A stretch of DNA of 64,000 nt from NCBI GenBank assembly GCA_964637845.1, contig CAZWXI010000002.1, forward strand, positions 1 through 64,000. The letters are read 5' to 3'. This document shows, in pieces, positions 28,186-37,413 of the stretch; the first letter of the stretch is position 1, and every line of letters starts with the position of its first letter. The position numbers were made by a program, and so were the translations under genes. The DNA comes from PGYU01 sp964637845 (lineage in GTDB: Bacteria > Bacteroidota > Ignavibacteria > Kapaibacteriales > UBA2268). The notes below the pieces were generated by a model, which saw only the letters and a program-made list of their open reading frames with translations, was not told where the DNA came from and searched no databases.

Positions 28186-29818
28186 ACTTCGAAAAGTACT
28201 TCCGCTTCTCCACCTTGTTCATGAAATCTGCTCTGCTTTCCGCGTAATCGGGAGTTAATGATTTCTTCTCGGGAAAATCTTCTACGTGCATAGTTTGCGT
28301 CGGGAATGCAAATCTTACTCCCAAATCGTGTGCTAAACGAATAACTTCTGAGATGACTTCATGCCGCGCCTCGAGTTCTTTAGTCCAATCAGGTACTTCG
28401 AAAAAGATGTAAAATAAAACGGTGATCGCCGAATCACCCAAATCATTAAGATGAATTTGATAAAAATCTTTTCGCGTTCCGGGATGCGAATCAACTACTT
28501 TCCGCAATCCTATTACAAATGCATCAATCAAGTCGGGCGGAGTGTCATACCTGATCGAAATTCGCGAAACATATCTCCGGTACTGTCTTTTACCCATATT
28601 ATCTATTTTTATGTCGGCAAGATTACCGTTAGGTATGGATACTAATGAATTATAAAAAGTCCTTACACGTGTGGAACGAATCCCAACCTCTTCGACGATT
28701 CCTTCTATACCTTCAAAAATTATCCAATCTCCAACTTCAAAGGGTTGGTCAACAAATATAGTCACCGAGCCAAACAAATTTCTGACGGTATCCTTTGCGG
28801 CAAGTGCCACAGCTAATCCGCCAATTGAAACTCCCGCCAAGAGTGGCGTGATATCAATTCCCAAATTCGTTAATACGTAAAACACACCAAGCACGAGAAC
28901 GATGAATTTCATCGCTGTACGGACAAAAGGCACAAGATGGTTGTCAAGTTTTGTTTCAGTCTTATGAGACATTCGCTCTAACAAATCCCCAACGAAATTT
29001 GTAAATCTTAATACCATTACGGTTAATATAATCGGTTGAATTGCTTTGACTGCCATTGATACGTAGTATGCAAATCGAATAGGGAGTTGGAGCATTATTA
29101 AAAATACATCTACCAAGAATACAACAACAAATATGCTGAATGGTCCCGAAATCGGCTTTATGTATTTTCGGAATACATCTTTTCGTTCGAATTTGTTGAA
29201 TACCCTGTATAAAATGATACCAAAAAATACACGTAAAATGAAATATATCAATGTACCAATTACAATGAAGGACAAAATTCCAACCCATTGCCAAACTTTC
29301 AGTCCGATTAGTGTAATACTCCATGAGTCAGAAAGATTTTCAATAATCGGACCGATATCAACTATATGAGCGGCATCATACAACTTTGGTATTTTACTCA
29401 CTGTTTCTTTAGAATATAGCCATTTATCACCCTTTTTAACCAAGTAAATATCCGGTAATTGCGGAAAAGGGATAAATTTATGCTTACCGGTTGCGGGGTC
29501 GACATAGTTAGGGTCATCGGGTATGTCGCCAAGTTCGACCATTAGGTTTTGTGAATCATATATTTTCAGCAACATCAAAGCGATTTCGTCCGCCTCGGTT
29601 ATTGAACTGCTGCTGATATCGAAAGGTTCAGTTGCCAACTTCGGGTCATAAGTATCCTCCTGCAAGAATCTCAAATGTGTATTGATTGCATCATAAGGTG
29701 ATTCTAAAGATATAGTTAGTTCATTTTTTGAACTGATGTCTTGTGAATGGGTTGCGATTGCAACTGTTATGATAAGAACTAATATAATGATAACTGCTTT
29801 ATGATTTTGATATGTCAT
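28184..29818 (-). CDS. MscS-family mechanosensitive channel
   Basis: A signal peptide (MTYQNHKAVIIILVLIITVAIATHSQ) leads into a periplasmic domain of about 150 residues with SPYDAINTHLRFLQ, as in larger MscS relatives of this lineage. Several membrane helices follow (about residues 180-320). The pore-lining TM3 and beta domain are clear: GVSIGGLAVALAAKDTVRNLFG, then VDQPFEVGDWI and GIVEEVGIRSTRVRT. The C-terminal mixed domain ends at residue 544. It should open under membrane tension and release solutes on osmotic downshock. The gene converges on the SBBP gene and diverges from nuoC. Confidence 0.92.
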   Translation of the reverse strand: MTYQNHKAVIIILVLIITVAIATHSQDISSKNELTISLESPYDAINTHLRFLQEDTYDPKLATEPFDISSSSITEADEIALMLLKIYDSQNLMVELGDIPDDPNYVDPATGKHKFIPFPQLPDIYLVKKGDKWLYSKETVSKIPKLYDAAHIVDIGPIIENLSDSWSITLIGLKVWQWVGILSFIVIGTLIYFILRVFFGIILYRVFNKFERKDVFRKYIKPISGPFSIFVVVFLVDVFLIMLQLPIRFAYYVSMAVKAIQPIILTVMVLRFTNFVGDLLERMSHKTETKLDNHLVPFVRTAMKFIVLVLGVFYVLTNLGIDITPLLAGVSIGGLAVALAAKDTVRNLFGSVTIFVDQPFEVGDWIIFEGIEGIVEEVGIRSTRVRTFYNSLVSIPNGNLADIKIDNMGKRQYRRYVSRISIRYDTPPDLIDAFVIGLRKVVDSHPGTRKDFYQIHLNDLGDSAITVLFYIFFEVPDWTKELEARHEVISEVIRLAHDLGVRFAFPTQTMHVEDFPEKKSLTPDYAESRADFMNKVEKRKYFSK

Positions 29819-29945
29819 ATTTTTCTACTGAAATGATATTAAACTTATTTGAGCTTAGATAAACATTTTTTTTTATTATTTTGCGATATTATCTATGCAA
29901 ATTTAAAAATTTATTTCTTGTAATTGTTATTAAACGGAAAACATT

Positions 29946-30479
29946 ATGGCTATCAACATTGATACTATACTTAAAGTAGTAAATAATATCGCTCCCGAAG
30001 TCGAAACCTATATTCATCGCAATCAACTTTCATTGATAATACCACGCGAAAAAATCCTTGAAGTTGCCCAAGAACTTCGCGATAATCCGGGAACAGCTTT
30101 TGATATGCTTGTTGACGTAAGTGCTATTGATTGGCTAAGAAACAAGAATCCCCGTTTCGAAGTTGTCTATTTCTTGTACTCTTTAAAATATTCAGAACGC
30201 TTGAGACTAAAAGTACCATTATCCGAAAAGTCGCTGCATTGCCCGTCAGTTTATTCCGTTTGGGAGAGTGCAGATTGGTACGAGCGCGAGACCTACGATA
30301 TGTATGGTATAATATTCGACAATCATCCCGATATGAGGCGGTTCTATATGCCCGAAGATTATGTTGACCCCGAAACAGGAGAACCAATTTACCCACTTCT
30401 CAAAGACTTTCCGTTGATGGGCATACCCGAATCATTACCGCTTCCTCCGTATCCCGAAAGATACGGAGAAATACAATAA
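29946..30479 (+). CDS. nuoC: NADH-quinone oxidoreductase subunit C
   Basis: This 177-residue protein is the 30-kDa hydrophilic subunit of respiratory complex I. The signature is ESADWYERETYDMYGI followed by HPDMRRFYMPEDY, and KDFPLMG near the end. It would sit in the peripheral arm facing the cytoplasm, next to NuoD. No other nuo gene is within the window, which is unusual because nuoC normally lies between nuoB and nuoD. Length and motifs look intact, so it is likely functional. Confidence 0.92.
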   Translation: MAINIDTILKVVNNIAPEVETYIHRNQLSLIIPREKILEVAQELRDNPGTAFDMLVDVSAIDWLRNKNPRFEVVYFLYSLKYSERLRLKVPLSEKSLHCPSVYSVWESADWYERETYDMYGIIFDNHPDMRRFYMPEDYVDPETGEPIYPLLKDFPLMGIPESLPLPPYPERYGEIQ

Positions 30480-30612
30480 ATTAAAATTTTATCATTTTCG
30501 TTTTGAAAATTGGAATAAATATTGCATCTTTGTAATAAATGTTAAATTTGGTTATTGTATTTTGTTTGGGTTTCGGAAAATTGTTAAAATACCTTCATTT
30601 GTTTGATGAATA

Positions 30613-32832
30613 TTGATTAAATTAGCTACTATACTATTACTTTTCTTTATATCATACTTTGTTTATTCAGGGCAAAGTAGTCTTGATAGTTTGAATAAAG
30701 TCGTAGAAAACTCAATATCATCAGAAAAATTTGATGACAATCTTTACCAAACAATAGACTACATCGCAAACTATTACGAACTCTATAACCCCAAGGCAGG
30801 TGTTGACTTTATCGAAAAACTCATTAACCATGGTGGTTTTTCCGGCAAAAGCCGCTTCTACGGTCTGATGTACTCTTGGTTGGGGAAATACCATAGGGTT
30901 TTGTTCTCGCCTGAAAACTCTCTGAAATTTTTACTTTTGAGCGAAAAATTCTTCTCAGATGCTGGTGATAAACTTTCTTTATATTATAACTATTCCGATA
31001 TTGGACATATATATTTTGACTACAGACAATTCAACAAATCCATAAATTATTACATTCAATCTTATCATGGATTTAATACTGACATCAACGATACAAGTGA
31101 GGCGAATCAACCTTACATTCGAGGGCTTTCGCAATCCCTAATTTATATGGGGCTTGCAAACGAAAAGCTTGGTAATTATCAAAAAGCTATCGAAGAACTG
31201 GAACTTAGTCTCGAATTACGTAAAAAGCTCAGGGAACGTAAAGAAATTCCTGTCATTTACAGGCATTTGGCTCGGAATCACGGCTTGGCTAAGCGTTTTG
31301 GGAAAGCTTTTCAATATTATGATTCAGTCTTCGCATATCAAGTTCCTGATATTAAAAATGACCCGCTTCAACTTACTTCAATATCAATGGTGAAAGCTGA
31401 AGCATTTACAGAAAGGGCATGGCTTTTTGTGCAAATGGATGATATCAATAAAGCGAATAGAGACATCAATGAAGCCGAGTTAATATACTCGCAAACAGCT
31501 AATTATGTCGCATTGGTCAAGGCGTTTGACAGATTTGCACGAGCTTTGGCCGACAAAAAGCATACAACACAAGCTTTTGAATACTTGCATAAAGCGAACA
31601 AAATCGCACTCAATAATTCTCTAAACTTCAATGCAATGCTAATTGCCCGAAAATTGAGCGAACTCTATGAATCAAGCGGCAATCAGCAAATGGCTTTCAA
31701 ATATTTAAGTCAGTACCGTGATATGAACGATTCATTGTTTAGGCATTATTTATCTCGTTCAATAGAAAATGCTGAATTAAATATACGAATGAGTGAGAAA
31801 GTCAGAACGATTGAAGAACTAGAAAAAGAAGCTCGGCTCATTTCCGCAGAATTATCTCGACGAAACTTACAACTCTTGTTAGTTGTTCTTTTAGCGATTG
31901 TTTTTATTATTCTCACAGTATTTTATGTTCGCCAAAATTCCATGCGAAAGAATTTTGCTGAAGTCTTGAAAGACAAGAATCATCATCTCACAAAAGCCAA
32001 TGACAAACTTGTTGTCTCTGAACAGCAATTAGAATTAAAAAACAAAGAGCTTATCAAAAAGAATATGCAACTTGAAAACTTGAACAATACCAAAGACAAG
32101 TTGTTCTCAATTCTTTCGCACGATTTAAAGAATGCAGTCGGCTCATTTAAAAATTTATCGGATTTGTTGCATGATAATTATGAGGACCTTACTGAAACAG
32201 AAAAACGTGATTTTGTGCTGATGATACAGGATTCCTCTAAGAAGTTGTTCATGCTATTAGAAAACCTGCTTACTTGGTCTCGCAGCCAAAGAGGGTTAAT
32301 TCAATTCTCGCCTGCTCCTCATGAGATTCATAAGCTAATCCAGAAAAACATTAATTTAATTCGAGAACAACTCAAAACAAAAAAAATCACTCTCATAAAT
32401 GAAGTAGATGGGGATTTAATAGCTTATTTTGATTATTCGATGATTGATACGGTTGTGAGGAATTTGTTGTCCAATGCAGTTAAATTCACAGACCTTGAGG
32501 GAATGATTATAATCTCGACAGGTTCTGTGAACGGACAAGATGACCGCATCAGAATTTCTATCGAAGATAGCGGGATAGGTATGGATAAACGCACTCTAAA
32601 CCGCTTGTTCAGAATAACGCAACAGAAATCTAAAAAAGGTACCCAAGGTGAACAAGGTTCAGGACTTGGATTAATTATATGTCGTGAATTTGTTGAGAAA
32701 AATGGTGGCAGAATTTGGGCTGAAAGTAAACTATACGAAGGTACCAAATTCCATTTCACACTACCACTACACAATGACCCACCAAAAAAGAGCCACCCCG
32801 TTGAGAGTGACACCTTAGAAATTGCCGGCTAA
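30613..32832 (+). CDS. TPR-containing sensor histidine kinase
   Basis: The start is probably TTG at 30613, since an in-frame stop lies two codons upstream and no ATG precedes the signal peptide (IKLATILLLFFISYFVYSG). Residues about 30-380 are helical TPR-like repeats (GLANEKLGNYQKAIEELELSL). A membrane helix (LLLVVLLAIVFIILTVFYV) near residues 418-436 and a coiled coil lead to the HisKA domain with H503 (ILSHDLKNAVG). The ATPase domain is complete: N-box NLLSNAVKFT from residue 617, G1 box DSGIGMD near 652, G2 box GSGLGL. The protein is an inner-membrane sensor with a periplasmic TPR domain. No response regulator is adjacent, so it is an orphan kinase. Confidence 0.9.
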   Translation: MIKLATILLLFFISYFVYSGQSSLDSLNKVVENSISSEKFDDNLYQTIDYIANYYELYNPKAGVDFIEKLINHGGFSGKSRFYGLMYSWLGKYHRVLFSPENSLKFLLLSEKFFSDAGDKLSLYYNYSDIGHIYFDYRQFNKSINYYIQSYHGFNTDINDTSEANQPYIRGLSQSLIYMGLANEKLGNYQKAIEELELSLELRKKLRERKEIPVIYRHLARNHGLAKRFGKAFQYYDSVFAYQVPDIKNDPLQLTSISMVKAEAFTERAWLFVQMDDINKANRDINEAELIYSQTANYVALVKAFDRFARALADKKHTTQAFEYLHKANKIALNNSLNFNAMLIARKLSELYESSGNQQMAFKYLSQYRDMNDSLFRHYLSRSIENAELNIRMSEKVRTIEELEKEARLISAELSRRNLQLLLVVLLAIVFIILTVFYVRQNSMRKNFAEVLKDKNHHLTKANDKLVVSEQQLELKNKELIKKNMQLENLNNTKDKLFSILSHDLKNAVGSFKNLSDLLHDNYEDLTETEKRDFVLMIQDSSKKLFMLLENLLTWSRSQRGLIQFSPAPHEIHKLIQKNINLIREQLKTKKITLINEVDGDLIAYFDYSMIDTVVRNLLSNAVKFTDLEGMIIISTGSVNGQDDRIRISIEDSGIGMDKRTLNRLFRITQQKSKKGTQGEQGSGLGLIICREFVEKNGGRIWAESKLYEGTKFHFTLPLHNDPPKKSHPVESDTLEIAG

Positions 32833-32844
32833 TCAAGTATCACA

Positions 32845-35100
32845 CTATCTTTCCTGAGCATCAACCACCGTTAGTGCGACCATATCGAGTATTTGTGATA
32901 CATCATCACCTCTTTGTAAAACGCAAATCGGTTTATCCAAACCCAAAAGGACAGGTCCAAGTACATGGGCGCCACCTATACGGTTCAACAATTTATAAGC
33001 AATATTGCCTGCCGCTAAATTTGGAAATATCAATACGTTTGCTCCGCCTTTTAAATTCGAGAACGGAAAAGTTGTATTAATAATATTCGGGACAACGGCT
33101 GTATCGGCCTGCATCTCGCCGTCAATTATTAGCTCGGGAGATCTTTCTTTGGTTATTTTGAGTGCATGTCGCATTTTTTCCGGGACTTCACCTTCAGCCG
33201 AGCCGAAGTTACTATAAGACAACAATGCTACTTTCGGTGTTATATCGAAATGTTTCACGAAATTTGATGCTTGAATGGTTATATCGGATAAATGATGCCC
33301 CGTCGGCTCAATGTTAACTGTTGTATCGGCTAAAAAATATGTTCCTGTTTTGGTAGAAACGACATATAAACCCGAAACGACAGAATAATCCTTTTTCTTC
33401 CCGACTACCTGTAAAGCGGGACGTATTGTCATTGGATAGTGTGTAGTTAAACCTGATACCATCCCGTCGGCATCTCCAAGTTTGACCATCATAGCTCCGA
33501 AATAATTCGGTTCATTACTCATGGTAATTTTGGATGAGGCTTTTGTGACCCCCTTTCTTTGCCTTATTTCGTAAAACTTCTCAATGTATTCATCCATTTT
33601 ATCAAATTTCTTCGGGTCAATGATTTCGATTCCTGAAAGGTCGTGCCCATGTTCTTCGGCAAATTCTTTAATTATGCTTTCATTTCCAATCAATATCGGA
33701 TATGCAATTTTCATTTCATGGCTCATGATAGCAGTACTGATGATTTTGGGATTTTCGCCCTCAGGAAAAACAATTTTCTTAGGTGATTGCTTTGCCTTTT
33801 GATATATATTGTGCATTATCTCAAATGACCGACCCATTCTCACATCAAGACTTTGTATATATGCCTCGAAGTCAGTAATCGGATGCCTTGCCACACCTGT
33901 ATCAATAGCGGCTTTGGCGACTGCCGGTGCAACCCTCGTTAAGACTCTCGGGTCGAATGGCTTAGGAATGATATACTCTCTACCGAATGACATATTCTCG
34001 ACATTATAAGCTCTTTTAACACTATCGGGAACGTCCTCTCGAGCTAACTCGGCTAATGCGTAAGCAGCGGCTTTTTTCATCTCCTCGTTGATTGCTTTTG
34101 CATGTACGTCAAGAGCACCACGGAATATAAACGGGAAACCCAAAACATTGTTAACCTGATTAGGGTAATCTGAGCGTCCCGTTGCCATAATTACATCCTT
34201 ACGAGTTGCTACGGCAACGTCATAGCCGATTTCCGGGTCTGGATTTGCCATAGCAAAAACTATCGGGTTATCATTCATTGTCACTAACATTTCAGGTGTT
34301 ACGCAATCAGCTTGAGATAGACCTACAAATACATCAGCACCTTTCAAAGCATCTTCTAAAGTTCGAGCTTCGGTTTCAATGGCAAATTCTTCCTTATAAA
34401 TATTCATACCGCTTGTTCTACCCTTATATAATACACCTTTTGTATCACACATAATGATATTTTTAGGGTCAACACCTAAACTTATGTGGAACTTAGCACA
34501 TGCTATGCCCGATGCCCCTGCACCGTTATAAACTACTTTTAAATCTTTGAGCTTTTTGTTTACCAATTCCGATGCATTTAGCAATGCCGCGCCACTGATA
34601 ATTGCCGTGCCATGCTGGTCATCGTGAAACACTGGAATATCAAGACGTTTCTTGAGTTTTTCTTCAATTACGAAACATTCCGGACCTTTGATATCTTCGA
34701 GGTTAATTCCTCCGAATGTTGGTGATATTAATTCAACAGTTCTTATTATATCTTCAACCTCTTTTGATTCAATTTCGATGTCAAAAACATCAATATCTGC
34801 AAAAACTTTGAATAAAACCCCCTTCCCTTCCATCACGGGTTTTCCACCCAAAGCACCCAAATCGCCCAATCCCAATACTGCCGTCCCGTTTGAAATCACT
34901 GCAACCAAATTGCCTTTTGCAGTATATTTAAAAACATCTTCGGGATTATTGAATATTTCGCGGCATGGCTCTGCTACTCCTGGCGAGTACGCTAACGAAA
35001 GATCTCTTTGTGTTGCTGTTGGCTTTGTCGTGACAACTTCGATTTTCCCCTTTCTACCAGTACTGTGATAATCCAGTGCCTCCTGACGTTGGATTTTCAT
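32845..35100 (-). CDS. maeB: NADP-dependent malic enzyme fused to phosphotransacetylase-like domain
   Basis: At 751 residues this is the two-domain MaeB type. The N-terminal malic enzyme domain (residues 1 to about 420) shows YHSTGRKGKIEV, NGTAVLGLGDLG, the substrate and metal site FHDDQHGTAII, and the nucleotide-binding VVYNGAGASGIACAKF. The C-terminal part (about 430-751) resembles phosphate acetyltransferase (VFPEGENPKI, VLIFPNLAAGNIAYK), which in MaeB proteins is usually regulatory, responding to acetyl-CoA. It oxidatively decarboxylates malate to pyruvate, supplying NADPH. A strong ribosome site (AGAGGAG) precedes the ATG. Confidence 0.95.
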   Translation of the reverse strand: MKIQRQEALDYHSTGRKGKIEVVTTKPTATQRDLSLAYSPGVAEPCREIFNNPEDVFKYTAKGNLVAVISNGTAVLGLGDLGALGGKPVMEGKGVLFKVFADIDVFDIEIESKEVEDIIRTVELISPTFGGINLEDIKGPECFVIEEKLKKRLDIPVFHDDQHGTAIISGAALLNASELVNKKLKDLKVVYNGAGASGIACAKFHISLGVDPKNIIMCDTKGVLYKGRTSGMNIYKEEFAIETEARTLEDALKGADVFVGLSQADCVTPEMLVTMNDNPIVFAMANPDPEIGYDVAVATRKDVIMATGRSDYPNQVNNVLGFPFIFRGALDVHAKAINEEMKKAAAYALAELAREDVPDSVKRAYNVENMSFGREYIIPKPFDPRVLTRVAPAVAKAAIDTGVARHPITDFEAYIQSLDVRMGRSFEIMHNIYQKAKQSPKKIVFPEGENPKIISTAIMSHEMKIAYPILIGNESIIKEFAEEHGHDLSGIEIIDPKKFDKMDEYIEKFYEIRQRKGVTKASSKITMSNEPNYFGAMMVKLGDADGMVSGLTTHYPMTIRPALQVVGKKKDYSVVSGLYVVSTKTGTYFLADTTVNIEPTGHHLSDITIQASNFVKHFDITPKVALLSYSNFGSAEGEVPEKMRHALKITKERSPELIIDGEMQADTAVVPNIINTTFPFSNLKGGANVLIFPNLAAGNIAYKLLNRIGGAHVLGPVLLGLDKPICVLQRGDDVSQILDMVALTVVDAQER

Positions 35101-35240
35101 TTGAATTCTCCTCTAATTGATAAAATGTTGTTTTACAAAAACTAATACTAAATTATGTTCTTAAATAATCATAAAGTAATAAAATTATGTGAATTTACAC
35201 ACTAAAATCAGTATTTTCTGAAAATTTTGTAATTTTTCGC

Positions 35241-36071
35241 TTATTGGAAGGACTCAATAGCAGAAAAGATAAACTCGCGAATGTCAAGCTTCGATTTAAT
35301 TGCCAATTCGACGACTTCTTGATGTGATACAACTTGCGGAATTTCTTTAGATTTATTAGTAATCAACGAACACGCGATAGTCTGAAATCCAAGCAATTCA
35401 GCGGTGTGCGCCTCTAAAACTGTTGACATTCCGACAGCATCTGCTCCTAACCTTCTAAACATTCTAATTTCTGAACGAGTCTCGTAATTGGGTCCAATCA
35501 CTCCTGCATAAGTGCCGTATTTCAGGTGTATTCCCTTGGGAGTTAATGATGTATAAATTCTTCTGAATAAATTATAATTATTTTGATAATCAGATTTTGA
35601 GTTCCTATGACGAAAGCCATCAAAGACTCCCGACAGGTCTTTATATGTGAAATTGATATAATCTCCGATATACATTAAGTCGCCCGGGATATAAGTATCA
35701 TTCAATCCGCCCGCAGCATTTGTGAGTATAATTCTGCGTATTCCCAGCAAATAAGATAATATGATAGGCGAGACTACAGTACTAACGTCCAATCCTTCAT
35801 ACAAATGAAAGCGTCCCGAGAAAACCATCACTTTCTTATGCTTGTGATTTATCAATAGTAAATTCCCATCGTGACCGGTAACACCCGTTGAATGAAAGTT
35901 CGGGATTTCTGTGTAAGAGATGGAGTAAGCAATATCTGAGGATATAAATGATTGTGATACGCCCGAACCTGCTATTAATGCTATTTCTGCCTCATCAAAC
36001 AGTGTGGACTGTAAATACCTCTTTGCTTTATTATAGTGTTCAATTATATCATTTTTCAATTTAGGTTTCAT
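35241..36071 (-). CDS. Purine nucleoside phosphorylase
   Basis: This 276-residue class I (trimeric-type) PNP splits purine nucleosides with phosphate in salvage. Motifs are LIAGSGVSQSF, GHDGNLLLI, the phosphate-site FSGRFHLYEG, TNAAGGLN, the purine-site segment GVIGPNYETRSEIRM, and the asparagine in SLITNKS. The start overlaps the stop of the upstream gene by four bases (ATGA), so translation is coupled. Confidence 0.93.
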   Translation of the reverse strand: MKPKLKNDIIEHYNKAKRYLQSTLFDEAEIALIAGSGVSQSFISSDIAYSISYTEIPNFHSTGVTGHDGNLLLINHKHKKVMVFSGRFHLYEGLDVSTVVSPIILSYLLGIRRIILTNAAGGLNDTYIPGDLMYIGDYINFTYKDLSGVFDGFRHRNSKSDYQNNYNLFRRIYTSLTPKGIHLKYGTYAGVIGPNYETRSEIRMFRRLGADAVGMSTVLEAHTAELLGFQTIACSLITNKSKEIPQVVSHQEVVELAIKSKLDIREFIFSAIESFQ

Positions 36072-37285
36072 AATACAACAGATATACTTTTGTTGATAGG
36101 TGTTTGAATATTTCCAGAATAAATTTCTTCAGTTCCTTCATCTTTCAAAAGTAATATCTTTTCTACAATAATTGGTAATGACATGATGTAGTTTATGAAA
36201 TTCATTACATTATCAGGTAAATTGTATTTGACTTCCGGCTCATACGATTTTAAATTTCCGGATATAGTCATGTCGTATAAATATTCGTAAACATCAAAAT
36301 AACCAGATGAATCTATTTTTAAGCGTATCTTTGTCTTTTCTTGTAAATTCAGGCTTTTCACTCTACAAGTGAACAAAAGTACTTTGAATTCATTTTTATA
36401 AATGAACGGTGCAATAAATTGAAAAATATACTGCTGATGGTAAAATAAAGTGTTTTGGATGAACATACTTAGTAGAAATTCTTGGACTTTCTTAGATGCA
36501 TTAACTAATGATTCGTCATTTTGATAAAATTTGATAAATGATTCTTGTAATCCATTTAAAAATAATTTAATTATAAAAATTAATCTTTTGAAATACTTCT
36601 GAATAGATGACTCAGTAAAACCTTCATTCGGTATTTTAAAATCTTCAACGAAGTTACTTCTTTCGAATAAAATTTTTAGGTCATACAATATATGCTCAAA
36701 TCTTGCTGCAAAAGGCAAAGTATTCAAAAATAGTTCTTCATCAAAATCAATTCCTGAAATTTTAAATTTCCATAGTTGCTCAAATATTGATTGTAAATTG
36801 TAATTGGCAAGCTCAACTTTAGATAGAGAAGCATATTGTCTCAAGATTGTCAAAATCTCATCTCTTACAATTGTGTTTTCAAATAGAATTGCTATCTTTA
36901 CTGCTTCTAAAAATTCTTTACTATCGGGTAAATCAAGTATCCTAATAATATCATTAACTTCTCTTAGTTCTTTATTCTTGACAGCGCTAACAGAATAAAC
37001 TCTTAATATTAAATTTGGTGTTATAGCGACCACAAGTAAGAATAGTTCATCTCCCGGGACCAACTTTCCGTGTATTTCAGCATGAAAATTACCTATCGGC
37101 AAATGCACAAGTACGCTTTGATAGCCCGTTACTTTGATAATTCTTCCTTGCACGATTTCACCTTGTCTTAATTTGCTGAATTGAGGTTTTGGTTGCTTTT
37201 GTCTGGAAGAATAGTATCTTTTGGCAGGTGCCTGATGCTGACCGCCGACATTACTAATTTGTCCGGTTTTAAATGTTTCTTCCAT
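36068..37285 (-). CDS. Conserved-looking hypothetical protein with FliK-like beta segment
   Basis: I do not recognise the 405-residue protein as a named family. Residues 1-35 are basic, Gln-rich and probably unstructured. Residues about 40-105 (RQGEIVQGRIIKV ... LVPGDELFLLVV ... LILRVYSV) have the strand pattern of OB-like or FliK-type hook-length domains. The middle is helical and rich in Phe, Leu and Lys, and the end again forms strands. There is no signal peptide or membrane segment. No flagellar gene is present, so a flagellar role is unlikely. Its four-base overlap with the phosphorylase gene indicates one operon. Confidence 0.7.
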   Translation of the reverse strand: MEETFKTGQISNVGGQHQAPAKRYYSSRQKQPKPQFSKLRQGEIVQGRIIKVTGYQSVLVHLPIGNFHAEIHGKLVPGDELFLLVVAITPNLILRVYSVSAVKNKELREVNDIIRILDLPDSKEFLEAVKIAILFENTIVRDEILTILRQYASLSKVELANYNLQSIFEQLWKFKISGIDFDEELFLNTLPFAARFEHILYDLKILFERSNFVEDFKIPNEGFTESSIQKYFKRLIFIIKLFLNGLQESFIKFYQNDESLVNASKKVQEFLLSMFIQNTLFYHQQYIFQFIAPFIYKNEFKVLLFTCRVKSLNLQEKTKIRLKIDSSGYFDVYEYLYDMTISGNLKSYEPEVKYNLPDNVMNFINYIMSLPIIVEKILLLKDEGTEEIYSGNIQTPINKSISVVL

Positions 37286-37379
37286 TTTCGCTTTTCATTA
37301 ATTAATCGGCACAGAAATCTAAAAATTAATCTTTAATCTAAGATACATTTATAGATTTTTTATTTTTTGAAATTAGAAG

Positions 37380-37387
37380 TATATTTG
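37380..37387 (+). promoter_or_regulatory. Possible -7 box before gmd
   Basis: TATATTTG matches TAnnTTTG and lies 26 bases before the gmd ATG, in the 128-base divergent gap. No good -33 box is seen at the expected distance. Confidence 0.3.
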
Positions 37388-37413
37388 ATAATTGCAAAAA
37401 TGAAATTTGATTG

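Noticed and set aside
34652..35068. A 138-codon plus-strand open frame inside maeB
   Set aside because: It is antisense to the conserved malic enzyme domain; its composition is that of a shadow frame.
36068..37285. Flagellar hook-length protein FliK
   Set aside because: Only a short beta segment is similar and no flagellar genes are present.
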